This document shows, one piece after another, positions 1 through 8,153 of a stretch of DNA of 64,000 nt. Made by a program: the position numbers and the translations under genes. Positions within the stretch are counted from its first letter, which is position 1, and every line of letters starts with the position of its first letter. Origin of the DNA: Arenibacter algicola (GTDB lineage Bacteria; Bacteroidota; Bacteroidia; Flavobacteriales; Flavobacteriaceae); contig NZ_JPOO01000001.1 in assembly GCF_000733925.1 (NCBI RefSeq), forward strand, positions 620,001 through 684,000, in the 5' to 3' direction. The notes under the pieces were generated by a model that did no database searches, had not been told where the DNA came from, and worked only from the letters and a program-made list of their open reading frames with translations.

Positions 1-1
1 A

Positions 2-784
2 TTGACCCGCAGTTTGGAAACTTTCTACGACCTTTTTACGTCATTGGAAAAATTGGGGCAGGTAGTGGATAAGGAATTGGAAGAGCAACAAGGAGAAAGA
101 CCATTAAATGAGGAGGACGAATTTTCTTTGGAGCTGGACAGGGTGTCCTTTGGCGCATCAAAAATTGGTAGGAATATATTGGACGACATTTCCTTAAAAA
201 TTGGTCCCAAAACTCGTTTGTTGGTTCTCGGGGCCAACGGTTCAGGTAAGTCCACCTTGTTGCGACTCATTGCAGGCCTGATACAGCCCGATGATGGGAA
301 TATTTATGTGAACAATGTATCACTTAGAGGTATAAACCCCAATCATTACCGTTCCTTTTTGGGTCAGTCCCTGACCGAGGAAAAACCTTTTGAAGGTACC
401 ATATTGGAAAACATTACTTTTGGCGATAAGAGTATTACCGAAAAAGAAGTGCAATGGGCCATGGAAAATACGGGATTACTGCAATATGTAAAAGAGCAGC
501 CGAAAGGGATCAATACCATGGTATATCCTGAGGGACAACAAATGCCGTTTACAGTTTCCAAAAAAATAGTCCTGGCGCGCAGTATTGTGAGGAAACCAAA
601 ACTACTATTGTTAAAAGATCCCTTAATTCAATTTGACGAGGTTGAAGCTATTAAAATCATAAAATTCTTAACGGACGATAAAAATCCTTGGTCGTTGATA
701 GTGGTGAGTCAGGATCCTAAATGGTTGAACCGATTCCAAAACATAATAACATTGGAAAACGGTAAGATCGTTTCTAAAATTTAA
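2..784 (+). CDS. ABC transporter ATP-binding region of a type I secretion half-transporter (5' truncated), degenerate nucleotide-binding domain
   Basis: The gene enters from the left edge, so its N-terminal membrane domain is missing; the frame is open at base 2. The visible part is a C-terminal nucleotide-binding domain. Walker A (GANGSGKST, residues 77-85 of the visible part) is intact. The signature region reads FTVSK (183-187) where LSGGQ is expected. The Walker B segment reads LLLLKDP (201-207) instead of LLLLDEP, and the H-loop position is SQD (236-238) with no histidine. It is followed 6 bases later by an HlyD adaptor and then a TolC channel, so the family context is a type I exporter. 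The degenerate motifs suggest a weakly active or non-catalytic ATPase site, perhaps paired with a second half-transporter upstream. Family assignment is secure; the loss of catalysis is inferred. Confidence 0.88.
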   Translation: MTRSLETFYDLFTSLEKLGQVVDKELEEQQGERPLNEEDEFSLELDRVSFGASKIGRNILDDISLKIGPKTRLLVLGANGSGKSTLLRLIAGLIQPDDGNIYVNNVSLRGINPNHYRSFLGQSLTEEKPFEGTILENITFGDKSITEKEVQWAMENTGLLQYVKEQPKGINTMVYPEGQQMPFTVSKKIVLARSIVRKPKLLLLKDPLIQFDEVEAIKIIKFLTDDKNPWSLIVVSQDPKWLNRFQNIITLENGKIVSKI

Positions 785-790
785 GAAACT

Positions 791-2140
791 ATGTTGAATA
801 TTTCTAACAATCCACTGAATAAAACGGTTCACCTTAGGGGGTATAAGTCAACCGAAAGGGTCTTTCACGAAAGGCATTATAAGCATTTTAACCGATTTTT
901 ACTGGGCTCCGCTATTTTTGGGATTATCGTTCTCTTCCTGCCGTGGACACAAAATATAAGAGGGAACGGTTTTCTAACCACTTTGAAGCCGGACCAAAGG
1001 CCACAGACAATACAATCCCCAATTCCAGGAAGAATAGAAAAGTGGTATGTGCAGGAGGGCGATTTTGTTGATAAAGGGGATACAATTTTGTTCATTTCCG
1101 AAGTCAAGAACGAATATTTCGACCCCAAATTGGTAGAGCGAACAAGGCAACAAATTAAGGCCAAATCTATGGCTGTGGGGTCTTACGAAGGCAAGGTTAA
1201 TGCATTGAACAATCAGATTTCCGCCTTGGGCAATGAACGGAAACTTAAATTGGAACAGGCCAAGAATAAATTGATGCAGTCCCATTTGAAGGTTCAGAGC
1301 GATAGTATTGACCTAGAAGCGGCTAAAACCAATATTAGCATAGCGGAAAAACAGTATAACCGTACGGAGCAATTACAGAAGGAAGGTTTAAAGGCCGTTA
1401 CGGATGTGGAGGAAAAACGCTTAAAACTACAGGAAACCCAGGCTAAATTAATTTCACAGCAAAACAAATTATTGGTTGCCAAGAATGATGTTTTAAATGC
1501 TGAAATGGAGATTAACCGTATCCAGGCCGAATATACGGATAAGATTTCTAAGGCCCAAAGCGATATGTTTACAGCCCAATCAAGTCAATACGATTCCGAG
1601 GCGCAAGTGACCAAGCTTGAAAATGAATACACCAATTACGAGATGCGCAACGAAATGTACTACATACGTGCGCCTCAAAGTGGGTTTATCAATAAGGCCT
1701 TGCAAGGGGGAATTGGGGAAACTTTTAAGGAAGGAGACCGTCTTGTTGGAATTATGCCTGCGGATTATGACATGGCCGTAGAAACATTTTTGGAACCATT
1801 GGATTTGCCTTTAATTCATATTGGGGAGAAGGTAAGAATTCAATTCGATGGTTGGCCTGCCATAGTTTTCAGCGGGTGGCCCAATATTTCTTATGGTACC
1901 TACGGTGGAAAGGTTGTAGCGGTTGAAACCTTTATAAGTGAAAATGGAAAATATCGCGTGCTGTTGGCCCCAGATCCAGAGGATGAACCGTGGCCAACCC
2001 AAATTAGGGTAGGCTCGGGAGCCAATACTATAGCCCTATTGGAAGATGTTCCCATTTGGTTTGAACTTTGGCGACAGGTCAATGGCTTTCCGCCCAATTA
2101 TTACCAGCCCACAAAATCTACCGCAAAAGCCGAAAAATGA
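791..2140 (+). CDS. HlyD-family membrane fusion protein of a type I secretion system
   Basis: This periplasmic adaptor would bridge the inner-membrane ABC exporter and the outer-membrane TolC-like channel. It has a short cytoplasmic N-terminus, one membrane segment at about residues 35-51, and a first lipoyl half-motif around 75-110 (SPIPGRIEKWYVQEGDFV). A long Lys/Gln/Glu-rich coiled coil runs from about 115 to 285, and the second lipoyl half begins at about 292 (IRAPQSGFI). A beta-barrel region follows. At 449 residues it has the normal family length. The start ATG lies 6 bases after the ABC gene, and the stop overlaps the start of the next gene, so the three are co-transcribed. The cargo is not visible here. 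Confidence 0.9.
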   Translation: MLNISNNPLNKTVHLRGYKSTERVFHERHYKHFNRFLLGSAIFGIIVLFLPWTQNIRGNGFLTTLKPDQRPQTIQSPIPGRIEKWYVQEGDFVDKGDTILFISEVKNEYFDPKLVERTRQQIKAKSMAVGSYEGKVNALNNQISALGNERKLKLEQAKNKLMQSHLKVQSDSIDLEAAKTNISIAEKQYNRTEQLQKEGLKAVTDVEEKRLKLQETQAKLISQQNKLLVAKNDVLNAEMEINRIQAEYTDKISKAQSDMFTAQSSQYDSEAQVTKLENEYTNYEMRNEMYYIRAPQSGFINKALQGGIGETFKEGDRLVGIMPADYDMAVETFLEPLDLPLIHIGEKVRIQFDGWPAIVFSGWPNISYGTYGGKVVAVETFISENGKYRVLLAPDPEDEPWPTQIRVGSGANTIALLEDVPIWFELWRQVNGFPPNYYQPTKSTAKAEK

Positions 2141-3543
2141 TGCAAAAGTATTTGTACAGTTTGTTCGTATTACTTTTCATGGGTGTAAATGCCCAAGAAC
2201 AGGATAGGCTTGTCCTAAATTTTAAGGAATATCTGGGCTATGTTAAAAAATATCATCCTATTGCAAAACAGGCCGAGCTTAAGATTGATATGGGGCAAGC
2301 AAACCTAATGCGTTCACGAGGGGGCTTCGACCCTAAGATTGAAGTGGATTACGATCGAAAGGAGTTTAAGGGAACTGAATATTATGATCGACTTAATGCT
2401 GCTTTTAAGATACCTACCTGGTACGGTCTGGAGTTGAAGGGTAACTTTGAACAAAATGATGGGAATTATTTAAATCCCTCGGAAAATGTCCCGGATGATG
2501 GTCTATATAGTGCCGGGGTTTCTATGTCCGTAGGTCAAGGTTTTTGGATCAATGAACGTATGGCCACTCTAAAACAGGCCAAGTTGTTGAGGGAACAGAC
2601 CAAGGCCGATCGGGATTTACAGGTGAACCAAGTTCTGTTCGAGGCATCACTAGCCTACTTCCAATGGTTGCAGGCCTATCAGGACAGTCAGATTTTGAAT
2701 GATTTCTTTTCAAGCGCACAATTGCGTTTTGAGGGCGTCAGAACCACCGCATTGGCAGGTGAAATAGCCGCCATAGATACCGTAGAGGCAAAGATTGCCG
2801 TTCAGGACCGTGCCTTGAATCTGGAGCAGGCCAAGGTTCGTTTCGTAAAAAGCTCCCTGGAATTGTCCAATTTTCTCTGGATGGGAGACAACCTTCCGGT
2901 AGAGTTAAAACCAAATGTAATACCGGATGTCAATTTAGGGCAAGATATAGATGCCACCTTGGAAATACTCGGGAAACCATTGGACAGTTTTAATTTGGAA
3001 AATCACCCCAAGTTAAAATCCATGGGTTACAAAATTGAAGGGCTCACGGTTGAAAAGCGACTTAAGGCAAATAAGTTATTGCCCAAGGTAGATTTGGAAT
3101 ACAACTTTTTAACAACAGGGCCCGTTACTATGAACGCTTTTGAACCCCAAGACTATAAGGGAGGTTTGTCTATAAACTTGCCGCTATTTTTAAGGAAGGA
3201 ACGTGGGGATTTAAAACTGGCGAAGATCAAATTGGAGGATGCCAAGTTTGAATTGGACAATGCCCAAATACAAATAAAAAACAAGATTGTTGCCATTTTT
3301 AGGGAACTGGAATCTTTTGAAAAGCAAAATCTGCTTATAAATGACATTGTGGGCAATTATAATTTACTGCTCACTGCTGAGGAGCGAAAATTTAGTTTTG
3401 GGGAAAGTTCATTGTTCTTGGTCAATTCCAGAGAAAGCAAACTCATAGATGCAGAGCTCAAACAGAATGAGGTTAGAAATAAGTATTATTCGGCAAAAGC
3501 CAAGTTGTTCAATAGTTTGGCCGTTAATCCAGAAAAAATGTAG
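2137..3543 (+). CDS. TolC-family outer membrane efflux protein
   Basis: Outer-membrane channel component of the type I system. I place the start at the ATG that overlaps the HlyD stop codon (ATGA), because a signal peptide follows directly (MMQKYLYSLFVLLFMGVNAQ); a longer upstream frame from 2068 would bury this signal. The mature part is rich in amphipathic helix with two internally similar OEP halves, including the typical coiled region near the C-terminus (ELKQNEVRNKYYSAKAKLFN). At 468 residues it is normal for the family. No gene for a secreted substrate is seen downstream; the following 500 bases are non-coding. Confidence 0.88.
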   Translation: MMQKYLYSLFVLLFMGVNAQEQDRLVLNFKEYLGYVKKYHPIAKQAELKIDMGQANLMRSRGGFDPKIEVDYDRKEFKGTEYYDRLNAAFKIPTWYGLELKGNFEQNDGNYLNPSENVPDDGLYSAGVSMSVGQGFWINERMATLKQAKLLREQTKADRDLQVNQVLFEASLAYFQWLQAYQDSQILNDFFSSAQLRFEGVRTTALAGEIAAIDTVEAKIAVQDRALNLEQAKVRFVKSSLELSNFLWMGDNLPVELKPNVIPDVNLGQDIDATLEILGKPLDSFNLENHPKLKSMGYKIEGLTVEKRLKANKLLPKVDLEYNFLTTGPVTMNAFEPQDYKGGLSINLPLFLRKERGDLKLAKIKLEDAKFELDNAQIQIKNKIVAIFRELESFEKQNLLINDIVGNYNLLLTAEERKFSFGESSLFLVNSRESKLIDAELKQNEVRNKYYSAKAKLFNSLAVNPEKM

Positions 3544-4044
3544 GGTGTTTTGGGATGGGACCAAAAAAATAGGGTCCTTATAACTCCAAATGCAGAATCA
3601 TTCTACTACCGCAATTTACCCAATAGACGTGCATTGCATTCAGAAATTGGTAAGTATATGAGCTTACTATTCATGGAAGAGGGTTGATTGGCCTACTATA
3701 AAAACAAAGGTCATTTCCTGGAAGGCGTTCCCGGAATAAATTGACAATTACCAATTGTTTTTTTTTATGGTTTCCATTTTGTGTTGAAAGAAGAGGGACA
3801 ATCTATGAATGCCATACCTAGGGACAATGGCATTATCTGCCATAAGGGTCGGGAAAAACTCGATTGGTCCGTTGCTGTTGTCGACTAATATTTCGTAGAA
3901 TGTTTCTCTAGGGTTAGTATTGTCTGCGTATTTGCAGGGGGGGACATAGAAATTGGAAATAGATCATTTCTTTTTTTTGGTGTCCTACTAGTTGTTTTTT
4001 GGTTTTTAGAGGATATTAATATAATGGCCAGGCAACTGGATTAA
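3544..4044. other. 501-base gap between convergent transcription units
   Basis: No intact gene is visible. A weak hairpin (GGACC/GGTCC, 3558-3577, no T-run) follows the TolC gene and could be a poor terminator. On the minus strand there is a 216-base open frame with protein-like composition, listed separately. A run of seven G lies at 3937-3943. Confidence 0.5.
3748..3963 (-). pseudogene. Probable decayed gene remnant (open frame without start)
   Basis: Read on the minus strand, this frame runs about 70 codons between stops and has the composition of a real protein (for example NPRETFYEILVD, FFPTLMADNAIVPRYG, HRLSLFFQHKM), but it has no start codon. A possible start (ATGATCTATTTC) lies upstream in a different frame, and a run of seven C (minus strand; G at 3937-3943) sits exactly where the frames would have to join. 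It could be a frameshifted small gene, a C-terminal remnant of a neighbour of the enolase-type gene, or a chance frame. I do not recognise the family. Confidence 0.35.
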
Positions 4045-5334
4045 CTATCCCTCAATAAATAAAGATTGGTAATGTTCTGAAGGAAGAAATATGCCCCCAC
4101 TTTCTTCATAAAATGACCTGCCAGTTGTGTAGGCCCCATTTTTGGTCTGAGTCCATTCCGCACCTGCCCGAGGGTGATAGGATTCGAGTTTGCCCCAGTT
4201 TTTATAAAACTGATGACCGTTGGTTTCCAATAGCCCGAAATTCATCATAGGAAGTGGTGCCAAACGAGCAGCAATCGATTTGTTCCAATCCACCAAAATA
4301 GGGTTCACCGTAAGGTCGGCACTAATACAAGGAACTTTTCTTTTATGACAGGCTTGTACGATTTTCAAGGTCATACTCAAGGTCTTGGCTATGGCCTTTA
4401 CGACAATGGTGCCATACCCCTGCTCCACGCGATCCATGGCATCCTGAACGGTATGCGCACTTTCATCGGCGGCTATCGTAACCCCTACATCACCTACATA
4501 CGATTCATCTTTTTGCCCCAGAGGTTCCTCTATAACTGCAATCTGGTCGAAGGCCCCGATTTTTTTTGCATGGTCTAAAAAGCGTAAAAGGGCTTCCATG
4601 GACCCATATCGTCCGTTGGCGTCGATGTAATAATGGATTTTACCGTCTTTGGTATGGGGCGTTTCATAATGCCCGATAGCTTTGTGTACGTTGGATAAAA
4701 ATTCCAAGTCCTGGGCCAACATCTCTTCTTGGGTGCCCTTGGAACCCGTTTTCAATTTTAGGATAAAATAGCCTTCATCGGCTGCTGCCTTTATTTTTTC
4801 GATCGCCGTACCCACAGGAAAGGAGGGGATGCTCGCCACCTTTTCATTTCTATATGATAGTCCGGCCCGGTATTCCACAGGAATCATGTCGTCGAATGTC
4901 TTTAAATTGTTCTCATGGGCATATAGCAGCCAGGCCGCGTTATCAATACAGACCAGGGAGTTTAATGCAAAGGTTTTTCTGAGGTCTGATTTGCCAGTTA
5001 TTTTTTTACCGTAAGCGTGGACTTCCGGCAAAATGGAGTCGAGCAATTCCATGGGATCCGTAAACGATATGTCTTTTATAAGTTGCAAGGCCTTTTCGCT
5101 CATGGCGAACATCAGCGCATTGGCCCCGTTTTCGGAATGGGCACCGGCCACACTTCGATCTGACCAAAGGGGGCTCTGAGTACCAAGACCTACTCTTGAA
5201 ACCCCCGATTCGCTTTGTAGCCAGGCGGCCGTCTGCCAAAGCTGGGTGACGGCGCTCCCCCCAAAACGATAGGGGTAAAGTGATTCCCTTTCAAAATTTA
5301 AGCTTGTGTCCTTAATCTTGATTTTTGTCTGCAT
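4045..5334 (-). CDS. Enolase-superfamily enzyme (mandelate racemase / muconate lactonizing type)
   Basis: TIM-barrel enzyme that would abstract a proton next to a carboxylate, giving epimerisation, cycloisomerisation or dehydration. Visible catalytic layout: K193-x-K195 (ILKLKTG) after the second strand; metal ligands D238 (YYIDANG), E269 or E270 (VIEEPL) and D290 (AADES); and a Lys pair in the sixth strand (VVKAIAK, K313 and K317). This is closest to the muconate lactonizing/dipeptide epimerase layout rather than the His-Asp mandelate racemase one. 429 residues is normal. It is divergent from the transporter-lyase-oxidoreductase operon and is probably one step of the same pathway, for example as a sugar-acid dehydratase or epimerase. 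A -7 box TATTTTTG lies on the minus strand at 5371-5364. Exact substrate unknown. Confidence 0.85.
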   Translation of the reverse strand: MQTKIKIKDTSLNFERESLYPYRFGGSAVTQLWQTAAWLQSESGVSRVGLGTQSPLWSDRSVAGAHSENGANALMFAMSEKALQLIKDISFTDPMELLDSILPEVHAYGKKITGKSDLRKTFALNSLVCIDNAAWLLYAHENNLKTFDDMIPVEYRAGLSYRNEKVASIPSFPVGTAIEKIKAAADEGYFILKLKTGSKGTQEEMLAQDLEFLSNVHKAIGHYETPHTKDGKIHYYIDANGRYGSMEALLRFLDHAKKIGAFDQIAVIEEPLGQKDESYVGDVGVTIAADESAHTVQDAMDRVEQGYGTIVVKAIAKTLSMTLKIVQACHKRKVPCISADLTVNPILVDWNKSIAARLAPLPMMNFGLLETNGHQFYKNWGKLESYHPRAGAEWTQTKNGAYTTGRSFYEESGGIFLPSEHYQSLFIEG

Positions 5335-5684
5335 TTCTATCTCTTTTCCAAATGTTGAAGGTTCAAAAATAGTCCTATGGTATCAAAAGCGTTAGCTGCA
5401 GTGGTTTTGTTTACAAGCGCCCTAGGCTTTATAAGTCTATAGTTTGTTTTTGGTCATGGATTGTTCTTCCGTTCATTATTTGGTTATATCGTTCACGGTG
5501 TTCCAGGCTTCCTAAGTTCACGGGTTATACCGTTTGCGCTCTAAAGATGGTTGGGAACCCTTAAATATACGATATGTTTTGTTTTAAGTAGGGTATTGTG
5601 GAGTAACAGCATGAGGTGTAGGACAAATTTTCCTGTTCATGAAATACCCCTTGAGTCATTGCCGAATTGAAGTCTGACTATAAA

Positions 5685-5713
5685 CCTTACCCTCTCTTTC
5701 GGAGCGAGTAAGG
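5685..5713. repeat. Imperfect hairpin in the divergent intergenic region
   Basis: CCTTAC at 5685-5690 pairs with GTAAGG at 5708-5713. The stem continues inward with two mismatches to CTC/GAG around a TTTCG loop. There is no T-run and no gene end nearby, so it is not an obvious terminator. It could be a palindromic repeat unit or RNA structure in the leader. I saw no second copy in this window. Confidence 0.35.
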
Positions 5714-5797
5714 GAGAAGTCTTTTAGCGGTATAAAAATATTTTTCCTAGTAACACTCATCTACGAGTCACTCACAGCCCTCTCTCTCGCGGATTGG

Positions 5798-5827
5798 GAC
5801 AGATTCCCCCAAAAATTGAAATCTGTC
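5798..5827. promoter_or_regulatory. Inverted repeat, candidate operator for the catabolic operon
   Basis: GACAGATT (5798-5805) and AATCTGTC (5820-5827) are perfect 8-base inverted arms separated by 14 bases. The repeat ends 13 bases before the TTG of the candidate promoter of the Nramp-type transporter gene, which is where a regulator would bind. No regulator is encoded next to the cluster, so the protein that might bind is unknown. Confidence 0.35.
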
Positions 5828-5909
5828 GTACGCCGACTGGTTGTTTGCTGGAAATCAAACACATATTTTTAGTACATTACCATAATTCCAATCCATACCA
5901 ACTAAAAAT

Positions 5910-7103
5910 ATGAAAAAAATCTTCGCGCTTATCGGTCCTGGTTTTATTACGGCGGCCTTGGTATTGGGTCCAGGTAGTTTGGCGGTGGCATCGAAAATTG
6001 GGGCGAACTATGAATATCAACTGCTGTGGGTAATGCCGTTGTGCGTTTTGTTCATGGGTGCATTTACTGTTGTTTCCACACGAATAGGCCTTGCATCCGA
6101 AATCTCCTTACTCCGACAGATTCACCTCACATACGGAAGATGGGTTGCCATTGTGATCGGAGTCGGACTCTTTATGGTAGCGGCTTCGTTCCAAGCCGGA
6201 AACTCCATAGGTGCGGGAATGGTCTTTAGTGAGACCTTGGCCATGTCATCAGCCCCATGGATAATAGGAATATCGGCCATCGCCATTTTCTTACTGTTTT
6301 TTAAGACCTTCTTTAAGATTCTCGAAAAAGTAATGATCGGTATGGTCATCTTAATGCTGGTATCTTTTATGCTTACCCTGGTCATTTCGAATCCAGATCT
6401 TTCAAGATTGGCGGAACAATTCACTTTTGAAATTCCTAACGGTTCCGAAATGCTGACCTTAGCATTGGTAGCATCGAGTTTTTCTATTGCCGGTGCCTTT
6501 TACCAATCCTATTTGGTGCAGGAAAAAGGATGGACGAAAGCCAAATCAAGATCGCACGAACGCGAAGGAATTACTGGGATCGTTATCTTGGGAGTGATTA
6601 CCTCGACCGTGCTCTTGGTCGGGGCATCCGTTTTATTTCCCAAGGGGATTGCGGTCAATAGTGCCACTGAAATGGGCATGGCATTGGAGCCTATTTTCGG
6701 GTCCTATGCCACCAAGGTCTTTATGCTGGGGCTTTTTGCGGCATCTTTTTCTTCCCTGTTGGGTAATGCCACCTTGGGCGGCGTTTTAATATCCGATGCA
6801 CTGGGGTTCGGGATGAAACTCGAATCGATAAAAGTACGTGTAATGGTCATGTTGGTCATAGTAATCGGTGCGTTGGTAGCGATAGTTTTCGGCAATTTGC
6901 CAGTTGAACTGATTGTTGTGGCACAGGGCCTTACGGTTATCGTATCACCCTTGATCGGACTGTTGTTGCTTTTGATCGCATTTGGAAAATCCGCAAAAAA
7001 AGAAATGGAATTGGGCATTGGTTTAAAGGTCCTGATGATCTTAGGTTGGTTGATATTATTATTTTTGGCCATGGCCAATGGATATAACATTTTTATTAAA
7101 TAG
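5910..7103 (+). CDS. Nramp (SLC11)-fold transporter lacking the metal-binding signatures
   Basis: Integral membrane protein with about 11 hydrophobic segments and overall Nramp similarity (N-terminal IGPGFITAALVLGPGSLAVA). The first-helix DPGN motif, whose Asp and Asn bind the metal in true Nramps, reads GPGS here (residues 20-23). The sixth-helix MPH motif is also absent; the matching stretch reads SIAGAFYQSYLVQ (192-204). Family knowledge says these residues coordinate Mn or Fe, so a divalent-metal function is doubtful. The gene heads an operon with an epimerase-like protein (3 bases downstream), a DHDPS-family lyase and an oxidoreductase. I infer that it imports the organic substrate of that pathway. 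An automatic annotation as Mn transporter would probably mislead. Confidence 0.82.
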   Translation: MKKIFALIGPGFITAALVLGPGSLAVASKIGANYEYQLLWVMPLCVLFMGAFTVVSTRIGLASEISLLRQIHLTYGRWVAIVIGVGLFMVAASFQAGNSIGAGMVFSETLAMSSAPWIIGISAIAIFLLFFKTFFKILEKVMIGMVILMLVSFMLTLVISNPDLSRLAEQFTFEIPNGSEMLTLALVASSFSIAGAFYQSYLVQEKGWTKAKSRSHEREGITGIVILGVITSTVLLVGASVLFPKGIAVNSATEMGMALEPIFGSYATKVFMLGLFAASFSSLLGNATLGGVLISDALGFGMKLESIKVRVMVMLVIVIGALVAIVFGNLPVELIVVAQGLTVIVSPLIGLLLLLIAFGKSAKKEMELGIGLKVLMILGWLILLFLAMANGYNIFIK

Positions 7104-7106
7104 CAT

Positions 7107-8123
7107 ATGAAAACTGTTGAAGAACTTGAGCTTAAATTATCGAAACCTTCCGAAAGACTAATAGTGGATGTTGCCAAGATCCATGGCGACATCTTGATTT
7201 TGGGCCTCGGTGGAAAAATGGGCCCAAGCTTGGCCAAATTGCTCAAAAAGGCCATTGATAAGGCGGGAATTTCTAAAAGGATAATGGGGGCCTCACGGTT
7301 TTCGAACGAGACCATGTACAACGAACTTTCCAATTTCGGAATTGAATGTCATAAGGTCGATTTGCTGAACGATGCCGCGTTAAACGGTCTGCCCGATGCC
7401 GAAAATGTCATCTATATGGCCGGCAATAAATTTGGAACGGCGGGCAACGAGCATTTTACCTGGGCGATGAACGCCTATCTTCCTGGCAGGGTTGCCGAAA
7501 AATACAAACACTCCAATATAGTAGTATTTTCAACCGGAAATATTTATCCCTTTATGCCCATCGGAAGTGGTGGTGCACAGGAAAACGTAAGACCTTCGCC
7601 CATAGGGGAGTATGCACAGTCTTGTTTGGGCAGGGAGCGGGTGTTCGAGCATTTTTCGGTAAAGAATGGCACGAAAATGTTATTGTACCGTTTGAACTAT
7701 GCGCTGGATCTAAGATACGGCGTGCTTTTGGAGGTTGCTAAAAAAGTGATATCCGAAAAGCCCATCGATTTAAGTATGGGCTACGTAAATGTGATCTGGC
7801 AGGGCGATGCCAACGAATATGCTATTAGAAGCCTGCTGCATTGCGAATCCCCGGCGAATAAATTGAATATTACAGGTCCTGAAACGATATCGGTGCAATG
7901 GCTTGCCGAACAATTCGGCAAACATTTCGAAAAAAAACCGATTTTTGAGAACAAGCCTGCCGAAACGGCCTTGTTAAACAATGCTTCGCGATCTTTCGAA
8001 CTTTTCGGACAGCCATTTGTTTCCCTGAACGAGATGATCATGATGACAGTAGAATGGGTAAAATCCGGAGGAAAGGAAATCGGCAAACCCACCCATTTTC
8101 AAGAACGAAAGGGGGATTTCTAA
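7107..8123 (+). CDS. NAD(P)-dependent epimerase/dehydratase-family protein (extended SDR, altered active site)
   Basis: Rossmann-fold protein with a nucleotide-binding glycine motif GLGGKMG (residues 33-39) and the SDR-like strand VVFSTGNIY (139-147). The expected YxxxK catalytic pair reads Y169-AQS-C173, so the Lys is missing. This may mean a modified reaction, a different proton relay or a non-catalytic role. At 338 residues it has the normal extended-SDR length. It follows the transporter by 3 bases and precedes the lyase by 30, so it is part of the same operon. It could act as epimerase, dehydratase or dehydrogenase on a sugar acid; the substrate is unknown. Confidence 0.8.
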   Translation: MKTVEELELKLSKPSERLIVDVAKIHGDILILGLGGKMGPSLAKLLKKAIDKAGISKRIMGASRFSNETMYNELSNFGIECHKVDLLNDAALNGLPDAENVIYMAGNKFGTAGNEHFTWAMNAYLPGRVAEKYKHSNIVVFSTGNIYPFMPIGSGGAQENVRPSPIGEYAQSCLGRERVFEHFSVKNGTKMLLYRLNYALDLRYGVLLEVAKKVISEKPIDLSMGYVNVIWQGDANEYAIRSLLHCESPANKLNITGPETISVQWLAEQFGKHFEKKPIFENKPAETALLNNASRSFELFGQPFVSLNEMIMMTVEWVKSGGKEIGKPTHFQERKGDF

Positions 8124-8153
8124 ATTTTATTGCCCAAAAAGAAACTCAGAAAA

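Larger units (their letters stand above)
5335..5909. other. 575-base divergent intergenic region with candidate promoters and operators
   Basis: I see no gene here. It separates the minus-strand enolase-type gene from the plus-strand catabolic operon. On the minus strand there is a -7-like box TATTTTTG (5371-5364), about 30 bases from that gene's start, with no clear -33 partner. On the plus strand TTG (5841-5843), a 20-base spacer and TATTTTTA (5864-5871) form a fair Bacteroidota promoter 38 bases before the transporter. An inverted repeat and a hairpin within the region are listed separately. No transcription factor gene adjoins the cluster. Confidence 0.45.

Noticed and set aside
2068..2136. 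Upstream ATG for the TolC gene
   Set aside because: It lies inside the HlyD gene and would put 23 residues before a clear signal peptide.
6704..7333. 209-codon open frame on the minus strand
   Set aside because: It lies opposite the Nramp-type and SDR genes and has no family features; a shadow of coding bias.
8130..8153. TTG start extending the DHDPS-family gene
   Set aside because: Adds a short basic stretch not seen in the family; the ATG at 8154 gives a sensible N-terminus.
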